A DNA stretch of 64,000 bases from positions 1 through 64,000 of the forward strand of contig JAFRWW010000057.1 in assembly GCA_017441585.1 (NCBI GenBank), read 5' to 3'. Positions within the stretch are counted from its first letter, which is position 1. Every line of letters begins with the position of its first letter. The notes under the pieces were generated by a model, which saw only the letters and a program-made list of their open reading frames with translations, ran no database searches and was not told where the DNA came from. Below, piece after piece: positions 23,975 through 34,800 of the stretch. Both the position numbers and the translations under genes were made by a program. Source of the stretch: Lachnospiraceae bacterium (GTDB lineage: Bacteria; Bacillota; Clostridia; Lachnospirales; Lachnospiraceae).

Positions 23975-26900
23975 ATGATGAAAAAGATGAAAATGAAAAA
24001 GATAGCAGGCAGAGTGATATCGCTCATTCTTTCTTTTGCTTTGGTGGCAGGTGATGCGACATTGGTAAATGCCGCCACGGTCGAGCCTTTGGAAGAGGAA
24101 GCAGCCGTGATCGATATTCAGGAGGAGTCTTCGGATACGGCATCCGATGACGCAGAGACTGATAATGTCGAAGAAATAAAGAATCGTGATCAGGCAGATG
24201 GGGATGCGAAAACACCCGTAACGGATGCTTCCACCGGATCGGAGGAAGAAGAGGTGAACGGCGGTTCGACCCTTGTCATGGATGCATCGGATCTGTATGC
24301 TCCTGCCAAGGCATATGATCCCGTCAAGGCCGACGCCAAGGTCTTTCCGGATGTATTAAGGGAGAGTTCCGTTTTTCTGCTCAAATATGTAAAAGGCGGA
24401 GTTTTTGATATGACCAATGATTTTTATATCACCGCCGCTACCAACCAGAAAAGTGATGATGACTTTTCTTCATCCTATGTGGTGAAGCGTGATGAAGTGG
24501 GCTGGGCGCAAACGGAACTGGCCTGTGATCTTTCAGGCAGTAACTATGTAAAGGAACAGATAAAGAATGATAAACAGCTTACGGTCCATTATACAGCCAC
24601 ATATAAAAGTGATTTTCATAAAAGACCATTTCATCATCAGGAAAAACTGCTCAGCATACCTCGTTCCAGCTGGAACAACGGCTGGTGGTATGCTCATGAA
24701 GGCGAGGGCAGTTTCACCTTTGATCATCCCAATAATCTGTCAGGTACGAAGCTGGGTCTGACTTTAAAAAACGGTGTAGGCGCTATCGCCAATTCCAGCA
24801 CAAACTGTCTGGACGGTCATGATACCATCAGTAATCATCTCATGTATATGACGGATTCCAAGAAACCCTATGTGACCAGGATGTATCTGTGCAGCGGCGA
24901 TAATACCGAGGCACTGAGCTCTGACCGTGGAGTGCAGGGCGGCAGAAATATCCTTTTGGCGCTTGAGTTTAATGAAGATATCAGACTTGCAAGTGGTAAT
25001 GCCGCTGACATGAGCAATATAAAGCTCCGTCTGGAACTTAACGATAAGTGGACGGACCGGACTCCTACCACTGATCTTTATGCGCCTCTTACATCCATTA
25101 AGGGCAGGAGGATGTATTTTTCCGTAACCACTCCCGAATACTTTGAGGACAAGCTCGTGGATGTACAGGTCCTGGGCTTTTCCGACGATCAGGACTGGAT
25201 ACATCCTTCAAAGGATATTAAGCTGGTACTTTTTGATAAGAACGGTAATAAGATCAATGACGATAGCATCAAGTGTACCAGTCTTATCACTGACGTTGCA
25301 GGTAATTCTATAGACTGGGAAAAATCAAAAACGGCAAAGAAAATGGTTAACCCTTTTGCCATAGACAGTGTGTCGCCCCGTATCAAGGAGGTACAGCTCT
25401 ATGGTGAGTTCCTTGATTCACAGCAGGCTCAGAGTACCGGTTATATCAGGATCGGCGATGAAGTAGGCTTCAGGGTGGTATTTGATGAGCAGCTTCTTCT
25501 AAGGAATGGATCTGATGGTCCGGGCTGGAATGTAAAATATGTGGGTCTTCAGTTAAATGTAAGAGATAAGGACGGTAATAATATCGTGCTCAAGGGCAGG
25601 GAGGTAGCCGAGGTGTCTGCCAAGACGCTTTATGGTGCTTCGGCTTCTTCTATGCTCCTGTCGGTGGTAGATTTTGAGCCTTTTGTAGTAGATGCGGAAA
25701 ATATTCCGGTAGGCGGTATCAGGGCGGAAAAGGTTGTGCCATTGGTCAACTTCCTGCTTGAGGATCTGGCAGCTAACCGTATGGGCAATTACTATATATC
25801 CGGAGGAACCGATAAGCTGGTCAAGGTGGATAATACCTATCCTCAGGTTAATGTTGTGGATATAACCAAGGATGATGAAGGTTATTATTATGATCAGTCA
25901 ACCCAGGATAAGAAATATTTCACAATACCTATAAAGATCACGGATACTCTTTCCGGAGTGAAGGGTAAGAATGCTCGTGCATATATTCAGCTGAGCGGTC
26001 TGGAAAGATGGGTTCCCATTTATTATTATACGAGCTTAAGTTCCGTAAATGACAGTGAACAACGCAAGGGATACGGCTTTAGCAATGGCACTTATTATCT
26101 GGCTGACCTGCCTATGACGGGAGGTGTAAATTATCTTCACTTTGAGATAACAGATGGCGCAGATTACGCTTATCATGGAGGGAAGGCTGTATTTAAGGCT
26201 TCTGTCAAGATCGTGGCAGAGGATCGGGCAGGTAATGAGACAGAACAGATCATAAAGATAAAGCATAACGGCGACAGTGTTAAGCCACGCATCTATTCAC
26301 GGTCAGAGGGTCAAAATTCTGCAGGAAACAAGCTTTTCTGGAAGGGAACAGTCACCGATAATTACATGGTTGACACAGTGAAGTATCAGTGGGGCAATGA
26401 TGAGATTGAAGAGACCCAGGTGGGCGCTGACGGAAAGCTGACTTTGGAAAAGGAAATGCCCGAAGGCGCAAAGGGCAGTGAGGATCTGGTCATTTGGGCC
26501 TATGATAAAAACTCAAATATGGAAGAAAGGAGTTTTTCCATTGACTATGACTTTGGCGACAGGACAGCTGACTATGAGTTTGAAGGCGGAAGCCTGACAG
26601 AACCCGTATTATATCCTTCGCTTTCTGTCAATCCCATAGGCAAGGTGGGAGACAGGACATATCATACATTTGTTATCGTTCCCTGTGGAGACGGTGAAGT
26701 TTATCTCACTGAAGAGGGTGGTGAGATTTCAAACACTTCCAATATGAATAAAAATGCAAAATGGTATAAAGCCGCAGGTACCGTGAGTGCCAATACGGGG
26801 CTTTGTGTCAGCGGCGCCGGTGCCGTGGAATTCGGGGAAGTAAAGGACTATTTTGATAATTGTCACAGGGCTCAGGATATCACTCTTCTTACCATATATA

Positions 26901-29900
26901 AGGAAGAAGCGGATGAAACTGAAGATAACACCAGTCCTTCGACCCTTAATATAACCGAAGCTTATGAAGGTTATAAGAGTGTTGAATCCATGACAGCCTA
27001 TCTGATGGGATCCTTTACCCCGGATGCGATCATAGGTGAGCCACTTACCCTTAAGGAAGTAACGGATGAATCAGATCCCGAAGCTGATCCTGTATATGAG
27101 CAGGTGGATGATCTCTTCAGTGAAAACGGAACGAAATGGTCGGCCGGAATGACTGCGGCAGTCAGAATATCGGATTATGTTTTCCCTGTAAATATCTCTC
27201 TTTCGGAAGGCGGGGAAGAAGCCTATGAGTATTACGGCGGAGATCTCTTTATGGATGACAGTGTGATCTGCCTGCAAAAATACGACGGATCAGACTGGAC
27301 CGATGTATCCACCATCGATGTGATATCTCCCGGTCTTAAGAATACCTGCTTTACGGATGATTATGAAAGAGGCTGGTATCGAGTACGCTCATCCGTAAAG
27401 CTTTTGCATGGAAATGCGGTCAATAAAGAAACTGCTCCCTTCTATCTGGAGGGAGGCGAAAGCCGACTGGATGCGTATCTGTCCGATTACACCAGGGATT
27501 ATTTGCTTCAGTATGGTATCGGCGCATCCAACATAGTCATCACGGGCGCTCATTATGAGGGCGATAAGGATGATGAGATTAATTCGGGAACCGGCGTGCT
27601 CTACGTAGGCGATAGCGTGGCCGAAAAGAAGGATGAAGCCATAAGGGATGAGTCAAACGTATTGACCTTTGATGTGAGCATGAGAAGTGAGACCATCGCC
27701 GGAGTGGAAGATGATGTGTATTTCAGGGCTTATTATGAAGGTGATGAGACTGCTCCTTTCAGAAAAGTGGAGGGCGAAGGTGAGATTAAATATAACCTTA
27801 AGGTACTCCTTCCCGATGAAGAAGGAAACATTCCTTTTGATGCAAATCATGGAGATAATGGTGAGATACTTCCCATACCTGAAGGGTACAGTACCATCAT
27901 AGTCGAGACAAAGAATAACGCCGGAGTGATCACGACCCTTCGCACCATTCAGTTGAAGGCTTATGTGAGCACGCCTGTATTTACGACTGACGTTAAATAT
28001 AACATGTATCCCGATGATGACATGAGGGTGATGAGCGCTGACTTCATTCCCTATGTGGATCCCGCGGATCTGATGAATACGGTTAAGTACAGTGGATTTA
28101 ATGGCGAGGAGTGGAATGATTTCGATCCCTTTGACGAGGATACCGACGGACTGCCTGCTGTGGAAGGTGTGGCAGCTACGGAAAGAGCCAGAGGATATTA
28201 CTGTATCATGGACGCTTACGGAAATCTGGGAGTTTCCCAATATATCGCTCCCGACTTTGACGTCATAGGTCCCGATACCATAAATGCCCTGCCTTATAAG
28301 GGATCATCTGTATATTATGAGACATATAATGCCGAGGCTCAGGCTAATCCCATGGGCTTCCATATGTGCATACAGTGCGCGGATGATGAGAACAACGGCG
28401 TGGGCCAGCATCCCGACGCCACCAGCGTATTCCTGACCTTTGATAAGGACTACTCACAGCTTCTCAAGGAAAATGACGATTCCATTGAATTGGATGAGAA
28501 CGGGTGTTTCACCATGAGGATCCCCGTGGGCAAGAAGGAGAAGGAAGAGGAACACAAAAATGCCGGAGGTGAGGTGGACGGAACCACCACCGAATATGAG
28601 TCCTGGTACAATTACGGCCTGGGCAGTTATGGAATATATCATACGGAGGCCAGCGAAAGTAACTGGGGTTATCCGGGTTATGCAGAGGTGGAGATCTGGG
28701 GTCAGTTTATGTATGACAAAAACCTTCCGGAGGGAGCAGATGTGACCCGTACCCTGACCTTTACCTGCGCGGATAAAAACGGAAATATGAACGTTTGCGC
28801 TCCTAAGGTCATCCAGAGGAATATACAGAACTTAAAGCCTTCCGTAACCCAGGGCCTTTGCAATTACCGTGACGGCTACGGAGTTGCCACGGATAAGAGT
28901 TATACCGGATATGTTCCCTTTGACGAGTACGGACAGCTCTACGGTACAGCCTGTCTGTATGATTCCTATGGAAGTGTGGCCGGCGCATATGTAGTCAGTG
29001 ACATAGAGGGCTGCGGCGATAACGGAATAAGATATGCAAAGCGAATTTTTGATGGGAGTATTTCCGATTATCAGAACGGTGATACCACTCCTTCCTATAC
29101 ATATTTTTCGGATATTCATAAGGACGGAAATTACAAGCTGAAGGTGACGGATCTCTTTGGTCAGACCTTTGACTGTGACTTCAATGTAACTGCATTCTCG
29201 CAGGAGGATATCGCTTTTGAACTGGGCAGCTATGATGATGAAAACGATTTAGTGAGCCTTACGGCGACATCCCTTATGGAAGATGCCCTTATAGATTCCG
29301 TGACGGCAGTCAATGATCTGGGACAGACTGTATTAAAGGAAGAGAATATAGGTGAAAAGAGTTATACCTGTGAATTTGACCAGAATGTGACGGTGACAGC
29401 CACTCTGGATGACCTGGTGGGAACCAGCCGTTCCATCGTCATATCAAACGTTAACGGAATATATGTGCAGTACACCAGGGAAGACGGCGAGGACCTTAAT
29501 TCCATATACGGAACGGATGACTGTCCTTCGCCCATAAGAGCCACCATAAAGAGCGCAGACGGACAGCCGCTTACCATAACAAACGGTGAGGACTATCATA
29601 TTTATGATTACGGTTCCAGAAAGGATGACGGATATATATTCAGGTACAGGACGGAGGGCGGCATCAGAGGTTATATAAGGGCCAACTGTCCGTACAACGT
29701 GGTAAAACCTGAAGAGAAGCCGGATGATCCGGATGTTCCCACGCCTGAGGTGGTAAAGCCTGAGGCAACCATAACCGTAGTGGGAAAACGTTCCGAGATT
29801 TACAGACAGCTGGGAGATAAGCTGACGCTGAACAGCGATACACAGAGCGATCTGGCATCCATAATCAATAAAAACAAGGCTCAGGAATATATCTTTGCCC

Positions 29901-31792
29901 TGACAAGGGGAACGGATGTAAAGAGTTTTGTACTGGGCAGAAATGATGAGAATCCTGCTTATGATTCGCAAAAGTCCATAAGCGTCAACAATGTCTCACA
30001 GAATAAGGCCGGTACCCGCATCCAGGTGAAGAAGGACGGAGTATCCTTTGACCTTTACTTTATCGACAAGGAAGATAACGAGCGTCGTGTACAGATAAAT
30101 ATTCCCGAGGGCAGTGTGGACACCGATCCTCCTTCGGCTATATGCATCGTGGGCGCAAAAGCATCTGACAGCGAGGGCTATTATAAGGAAGCAATATTCC
30201 TGCCTGCAAGTGATGAGGAGATCTTCTTTGAGAACGTAGCGGTCAAGAAGATGAGCGAAGCTTATGAGTATCAGGGAGTTACCTATCATAACGCCTGCAG
30301 CGTGAAGCTTCGCCGGAACGGAACGGCTACATATTATTTCTCCGATGCAGCGGGTAACAGGGCCGGCGTGAAGGTGACTGTGGAAGGTCTGGTCAATCCC
30401 GGCATGAAGCCGGTGGATACAGCTCTGATGGATGACATCAGATGGTATGGAACCACCGGAAACAAGGAGCCTTTAGAGAGCGAGCAGGTAAACCGCGATG
30501 TATCCGCAGTCTTACTGCTTAATGGAATAGTGGATAAGTGCGCGCTTGAGTGGTTTGATGGTGATAAGTATCTGGCGTACACGGATAAAGAAACTTGCGA
30601 AATGGAAGTTAAGGGTAATCAGGTGACGGTTACCTGGCATAAGAATCTGGATATACAGCCCCGCGTCAGGGTAAACGTGGCAGGCAGCGAGTCAGAGATC
30701 ATGGCCGAGTTACCTTCCATAAATATCATAGACAAGTCAGGTCCCGTTGTAAGCAATACCTCCAAAGTTCTGGCTGAGAATAAAAAGAGTGTGACAGTCA
30801 GCTTTGAGACGGATAAGCCTGCCATGATCAGGGAGAGTGTAGTCCGTGATAAAGCAGGACATGCAGTTTATTCCACCGATCACAGCATAAAGCTGGGAGC
30901 GAATGCACCGGCTGTACTGAATGTGGTGGATAAGATAGGTAATGTCACTCAGGTGGATACAGCAGAATGGTCCGAGGGTATGGATACCATGGAACTGAAT
31001 CTCCAGTTCTCCACTGACGGACAGGCCTGGGTGAATAAGACAAAGGAGCTGGGACAGATCAGTGCGAACAGTATATTCTATATAAGGCCTGATAAGGCGG
31101 CTTTGATCAGTGTGTCAGGCAGCGTTCAGACGATGGATTGCGATGCCGGTGAGATACTTGAAGCTTCGGCCGGATCCGATGCCTTCTGTCTGGTGGAAGC
31201 TACTGATAAAAATACAAAGGAAACAAAGCATTATACCGTAGCAGTACTGACGCCGGATACTTTGCCTCCTTTAATAAAGTTTAAGAGAAGGATAGTGATC
31301 GTGACGGATGAAGCGTCCATGGATAACGTAAGACAGCTTCTCATAGAGGATGCCACAGTCACGGATGATAGGGACGGGGATATCCCTTCAGAGAACATAG
31401 TCCTGGGCGGCGTACCCGAGACTGCAAAGATCGGCGTATACACTATCAGCTATGAGGTGGCTGACAGCGCGGGAAACAAGAATATACAGCGCAGCACTCT
31501 TCAGATAATAGACCATAACGGTCTGCTGGCTGATGTGGACGGACTGATAACAGCGCCGGGCATGGTATTTAACACGGACGGTGAAAAGCATGCCATCGGA
31601 ATAAAGAATCCCGATCCCGGAGACCTGGTGGTACGTATCGGAGACGGAATACTGACAGTGGCGCAGATGAAGTATGAAAAGCGGATAGAGGATCCTGCAA
31701 ATGTGACGCTTCCTGAGGTGGGCTTCTACACGGTTCTTGTAAGGACTCAGGAGCGACAGCAGATATTGTTATATCTTTACAGGGAAAAATAA
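23975..31792 (+). CDS. Giant secreted multi-domain (Ig/cadherin-like) surface protein, 2605 aa
   Basis: The N-terminus is a signal peptide (basic MMKKMKMKKIAGR, hydrophobic core, likely cleavage after VNA near residue 33), followed by a very acidic linker. The body is a series of beta-rich domains with repeated ITDxxSGVKG-, VTDNYMVDTVKYQWG- and AGNxxx-type segments typical of bacterial Ig-like folds. A Pro/Asp linker (EKPDDPDVPTPEVV) is near residue 1915, and DUF5011-like domains (TVTDDRDGDIPSENI, YEVADSAGNKN) lie near the end. No LPxTG, SLH or other anchor motif is seen. GGCAGG weakly precedes the ATG. It probably acts in adhesion or polysaccharide binding. Confidence 0.85.
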   Translation: MMKKMKMKKIAGRVISLILSFALVAGDATLVNAATVEPLEEEAAVIDIQEESSDTASDDAETDNVEEIKNRDQADGDAKTPVTDASTGSEEEEVNGGSTLVMDASDLYAPAKAYDPVKADAKVFPDVLRESSVFLLKYVKGGVFDMTNDFYITAATNQKSDDDFSSSYVVKRDEVGWAQTELACDLSGSNYVKEQIKNDKQLTVHYTATYKSDFHKRPFHHQEKLLSIPRSSWNNGWWYAHEGEGSFTFDHPNNLSGTKLGLTLKNGVGAIANSSTNCLDGHDTISNHLMYMTDSKKPYVTRMYLCSGDNTEALSSDRGVQGGRNILLALEFNEDIRLASGNAADMSNIKLRLELNDKWTDRTPTTDLYAPLTSIKGRRMYFSVTTPEYFEDKLVDVQVLGFSDDQDWIHPSKDIKLVLFDKNGNKINDDSIKCTSLITDVAGNSIDWEKSKTAKKMVNPFAIDSVSPRIKEVQLYGEFLDSQQAQSTGYIRIGDEVGFRVVFDEQLLLRNGSDGPGWNVKYVGLQLNVRDKDGNNIVLKGREVAEVSAKTLYGASASSMLLSVVDFEPFVVDAENIPVGGIRAEKVVPLVNFLLEDLAANRMGNYYISGGTDKLVKVDNTYPQVNVVDITKDDEGYYYDQSTQDKKYFTIPIKITDTLSGVKGKNARAYIQLSGLERWVPIYYYTSLSSVNDSEQRKGYGFSNGTYYLADLPMTGGVNYLHFEITDGADYAYHGGKAVFKASVKIVAEDRAGNETEQIIKIKHNGDSVKPRIYSRSEGQNSAGNKLFWKGTVTDNYMVDTVKYQWGNDEIEETQVGADGKLTLEKEMPEGAKGSEDLVIWAYDKNSNMEERSFSIDYDFGDRTADYEFEGGSLTEPVLYPSLSVNPIGKVGDRTYHTFVIVPCGDGEVYLTEEGGEISNTSNMNKNAKWYKAAGTVSANTGLCVSGAGAVEFGEVKDYFDNCHRAQDITLLTIYKEEADETEDNTSPSTLNITEAYEGYKSVESMTAYLMGSFTPDAIIGEPLTLKEVTDESDPEADPVYEQVDDLFSENGTKWSAGMTAAVRISDYVFPVNISLSEGGEEAYEYYGGDLFMDDSVICLQKYDGSDWTDVSTIDVISPGLKNTCFTDDYERGWYRVRSSVKLLHGNAVNKETAPFYLEGGESRLDAYLSDYTRDYLLQYGIGASNIVITGAHYEGDKDDEINSGTGVLYVGDSVAEKKDEAIRDESNVLTFDVSMRSETIAGVEDDVYFRAYYEGDETAPFRKVEGEGEIKYNLKVLLPDEEGNIPFDANHGDNGEILPIPEGYSTIIVETKNNAGVITTLRTIQLKAYVSTPVFTTDVKYNMYPDDDMRVMSADFIPYVDPADLMNTVKYSGFNGEEWNDFDPFDEDTDGLPAVEGVAATERARGYYCIMDAYGNLGVSQYIAPDFDVIGPDTINALPYKGSSVYYETYNAEAQANPMGFHMCIQCADDENNGVGQHPDATSVFLTFDKDYSQLLKENDDSIELDENGCFTMRIPVGKKEKEEEHKNAGGEVDGTTTEYESWYNYGLGSYGIYHTEASESNWGYPGYAEVEIWGQFMYDKNLPEGADVTRTLTFTCADKNGNMNVCAPKVIQRNIQNLKPSVTQGLCNYRDGYGVATDKSYTGYVPFDEYGQLYGTACLYDSYGSVAGAYVVSDIEGCGDNGIRYAKRIFDGSISDYQNGDTTPSYTYFSDIHKDGNYKLKVTDLFGQTFDCDFNVTAFSQEDIAFELGSYDDENDLVSLTATSLMEDALIDSVTAVNDLGQTVLKEENIGEKSYTCEFDQNVTVTATLDDLVGTSRSIVISNVNGIYVQYTREDGEDLNSIYGTDDCPSPIRATIKSADGQPLTITNGEDYHIYDYGSRKDDGYIFRYRTEGGIRGYIRANCPYNVVKPEEKPDDPDVPTPEVVKPEATITVVGKRSEIYRQLGDKLTLNSDTQSDLASIINKNKAQEYIFALTRGTDVKSFVLGRNDENPAYDSQKSISVNNVSQNKAGTRIQVKKDGVSFDLYFIDKEDNERRVQINIPEGSVDTDPPSAICIVGAKASDSEGYYKEAIFLPASDEEIFFENVAVKKMSEAYEYQGVTYHNACSVKLRRNGTATYYFSDAAGNRAGVKVTVEGLVNPGMKPVDTALMDDIRWYGTTGNKEPLESEQVNRDVSAVLLLNGIVDKCALEWFDGDKYLAYTDKETCEMEVKGNQVTVTWHKNLDIQPRVRVNVAGSESEIMAELPSINIIDKSGPVVSNTSKVLAENKKSVTVSFETDKPAMIRESVVRDKAGHAVYSTDHSIKLGANAPAVLNVVDKIGNVTQVDTAEWSEGMDTMELNLQFSTDGQAWVNKTKELGQISANSIFYIRPDKAALISVSGSVQTMDCDAGEILEASAGSDAFCLVEATDKNTKETKHYTVAVLTPDTLPPLIKFKRRIVIVTDEASMDNVRQLLIEDATVTDDRDGDIPSENIVLGGVPETAKIGVYTISYEVADSAGNKNIQRSTLQIIDHNGLLADVDGLITAPGMVFNTDGEKHAIGIKNPDPGDLVVRIGDGILTVAQMKYEKRIEDPANVTLPEVGFYTVLVRTQERQQILLYLYREK

Positions 31793-31823
31793 AGGAGTTT
31801 AGTTAGTGTCATCAATTAGTGTT

Positions 31824-31853
31824 GTCATTCTGAGCGACGCGAAGAATCCTGAC
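31824..31853 (+). repeat. Dispersed GTCATTCTGAGC element between the two giant genes
   Basis: GTCATTCTGAGCGACGCGAA leads directly into GAATCCTGAC. It is one of the better-preserved copies and occupies most of the 99-base gap between the two secreted-protein genes. Confidence 0.65.
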
Positions 31854-31891
31854 AGACCGGGCACATTAATTAAAGGAGATAGGAATAAATT

Positions 31892-34800
31892 ATGAAATTA
31901 AAGAATATCATAAAAAGAACAACCGCTTTATTCATAAGTATCTGCATGACCACCACATTTTTCCCTGTGGAAAACCTGATGGCTCAGGATCTGCCGGAGG
32001 TGGCGCTGGAAAATAAGGCGCTGCACGTGGGCGTGTCCCAGGAAAATGGCGCCTTCGTGATCCGCACCACGGAGGGAAATCAGGTGAGCAAGGAGGATGA
32101 TGGCAAAAAACTCCTCTTTGACATGGATGATGACCACACATCCTTTGTTACCTTCAGCATAACCAGGGGAGATAAGACCAAGGAGTACATCTTTGGCGGA
32201 AACTACCCTTTGGCGAACAGCACCAAGATGAGGGTGAGCAAGGATGCGGACACCATAAATTCCGTGTGGTCCGTGGATGATGTGACCTTTACCCAGTCCA
32301 TAAAACTGGTGAATTCAGGCTCCAATGAGCATGGTATGGCTTACATATCCTATACGGCAGAAAATAAAGGAGATCCGGCGGATATAAAGTGCCGACTCCT
32401 CATGGATACGGCTCTCGGTGAGCAGGACTATGGATATTACAGTGTGGGCGATGCCAACAACAATATCACAAAGGAGACGCAGCTGGGAGAGGGCGGCTAT
32501 GACAAGTCCTTCTATGTGATGGATAATCCCATAGATCCCAAGGTGCTGGCCTATACCGTGAACGCATCCATCGACAAGAAGGAATGCAAGCCCTATAAGA
32601 CCATATTTGCCCACTGGGCTTCCCTTGCTTCCTGCAAGTTTGATTATCAGATAAACTCTTTGGTGAGCTTTACCACCGTCTTTAACGGAGAGCACCTGAC
32701 TGCGGACAGTGCCGCGGCCCTCTATTTTGACATGGGAAGCATAGGCACGGATGAGAGCAGCGTGATCGCCACCAACTACGGCGTATATTCAAATGAGGGC
32801 GTGAAGGCTGAGAATACCGCGACCATAAACATAGTGGCTCCCGATTATCTGGAGTATAACGATGCAAAGGATGGATATAAGAATGACGGTAAGTTCAGTG
32901 TCAGGACCGAGATCGAAAACATCACCGACAAAACCTTTGAAAAGGCAAGAGTGGTGGTATATATCACCGGGGGACTCAGGAGTCTTGACAAAGCGGGTAA
33001 TGAAATAGAAGCATCTTATGAGAAGCCTTTTTATATCGATCTCAATAACTTTACTCCAAAGCAGAAGCAGATCATAGACTGGAGCTTTTATGAGCCTGTA
33101 AGGCCTGACGGCACTTATGCTACCATTTCATATAAGGTTTACAACATGAGCAGCGACGCCACCATGAAGACGGATACGCTGGTGAGTGAAAATCTTATGT
33201 GTGAGGGTAAGAGCTATGTGCTCATACCGGGTATTGAGAGTGAGCTGCCTGAGGTCAAGTTCATGAGTTTTGCCCCTGAGAAGGTTTACAATCAGGAAAC
33301 CAGATACATCTATCTGTCGGGAGATAATTTCTCCATGCTCTCGGATAAGAGTACCTATAATCTCAAAATGGTGAGAAGGGACGGCAGCGCATTTTCATAT
33401 TCCGTAAACGGAGAGGAAAAGCAGGATACCTACTTTAATATCCCTTCCGACAATTTTGTGATAAATGATGAGAATAATACCATAACCATCAAGCTGGATG
33501 AAGACGTACCCGGCACTCTGCCCGTGGGCGATTATAAGCTGATCTTTGACTATACGGATGCCAGCAAGATGGATGATTCGGGACCTGCCCTGGAATTTTC
33601 CGTGACGGATGAGCGAAGATATCAGAATATATCCTACGGCGTGCTGGCCGTAAGGGATGACAACAGGGATTACAGCATCGAGCTTTATGATTCCGAGGCG
33701 GATTATGAGCTGGCAAGCTATGATTCCGATGTGTTTGACGTGTATTCCGTGCCCCTTGTGTTTAAGGGATATTTCAGTGAGGATAAGTCGGCGTCCACCA
33801 AGACTAAGAAGGTTTATAAGGCCATATCCACAGGCCCCGATGATAACGTGGTAGTGCTCAATGACTGTCTGGATATAAGCGAAGGTTCGGTCACGGTCAC
33901 TGAGGAAAACGGCTCGGTCACCGTGGATTTTGACGCTAAGATAAGCTCCGGCAAATGCACTGTCTGGAACGGAGTCTGCGCCCTGACTAAGCTTAAGCAG
34001 GGCAATGAATACAGACTGATAAGATATGATGAGGAAGGTGAATCCACCTATCCTGGCACCAACGCCAATACCATCAATCTGGTATGGCCCAGCGTAGGTC
34101 AGGCCGCCCAGAACCTTATGGGCTTTCTGATGAAGTTTAAGTACGGTCAGCTGGGCTTCGTGGAGCATGAAGAGGGCGACAGACATCCTACAAAGGTAGT
34201 GGCTTTCGGCGCTTCCATGGATCTGGGCTTTGCCATTCCTTCCTTTGCGAATGTGCCTGAGGAGGAGCCTTCCGCCCGTGATCAGGCTTATGAAAACGCT
34301 TTAAAGAACGGCAAGGAACTGAATCCCCAGCAGCTTCGCGATATAGACCAGAAGGTGGGACAAAGAGAGGCCAATACCTACGACAAGGATGAGACCGGAA
34401 AAGAAAATGAAGAGGACGACGGTTTCGAGACCCCTAAGGCATCCGTTCATGTGGATGACATCCTGTTTGGCGAAGGAAAATTCATGGGAGTAAATCTCAC
34501 AGTGGGCGTAGGCATACCCGGTTATGTGGACGGTATGCCCGACATGGAGGGTGAGCTTTCCATCAATACCTTAAACAACTGGTCCGCAGGCTTTGAGGGA
34601 GAGTGTGATTTTGAGGTAGTCGCCTTTGAGGGCGAGCTTTCCATCAGATCTACGGACAAGGGCGTTCCCGTGCCCGATAACATCAGATTCTATGTGGGTA
34701 ATGTGACTCCCGGATATAATCTGGATCCCTTCGGCATATTATGGCTCCAGGGCGGAGGCGGAGGAATATCGAATATCTATGAGACCATATTCCTGGAGGA

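Noticed and set aside
33395..34186. A 263-codon minus-strand frame inside the 2133-aa gene
   Set aside because: Antisense to clear coding sequence, with no ribosome site or recognisable domains; a codon-bias shadow.
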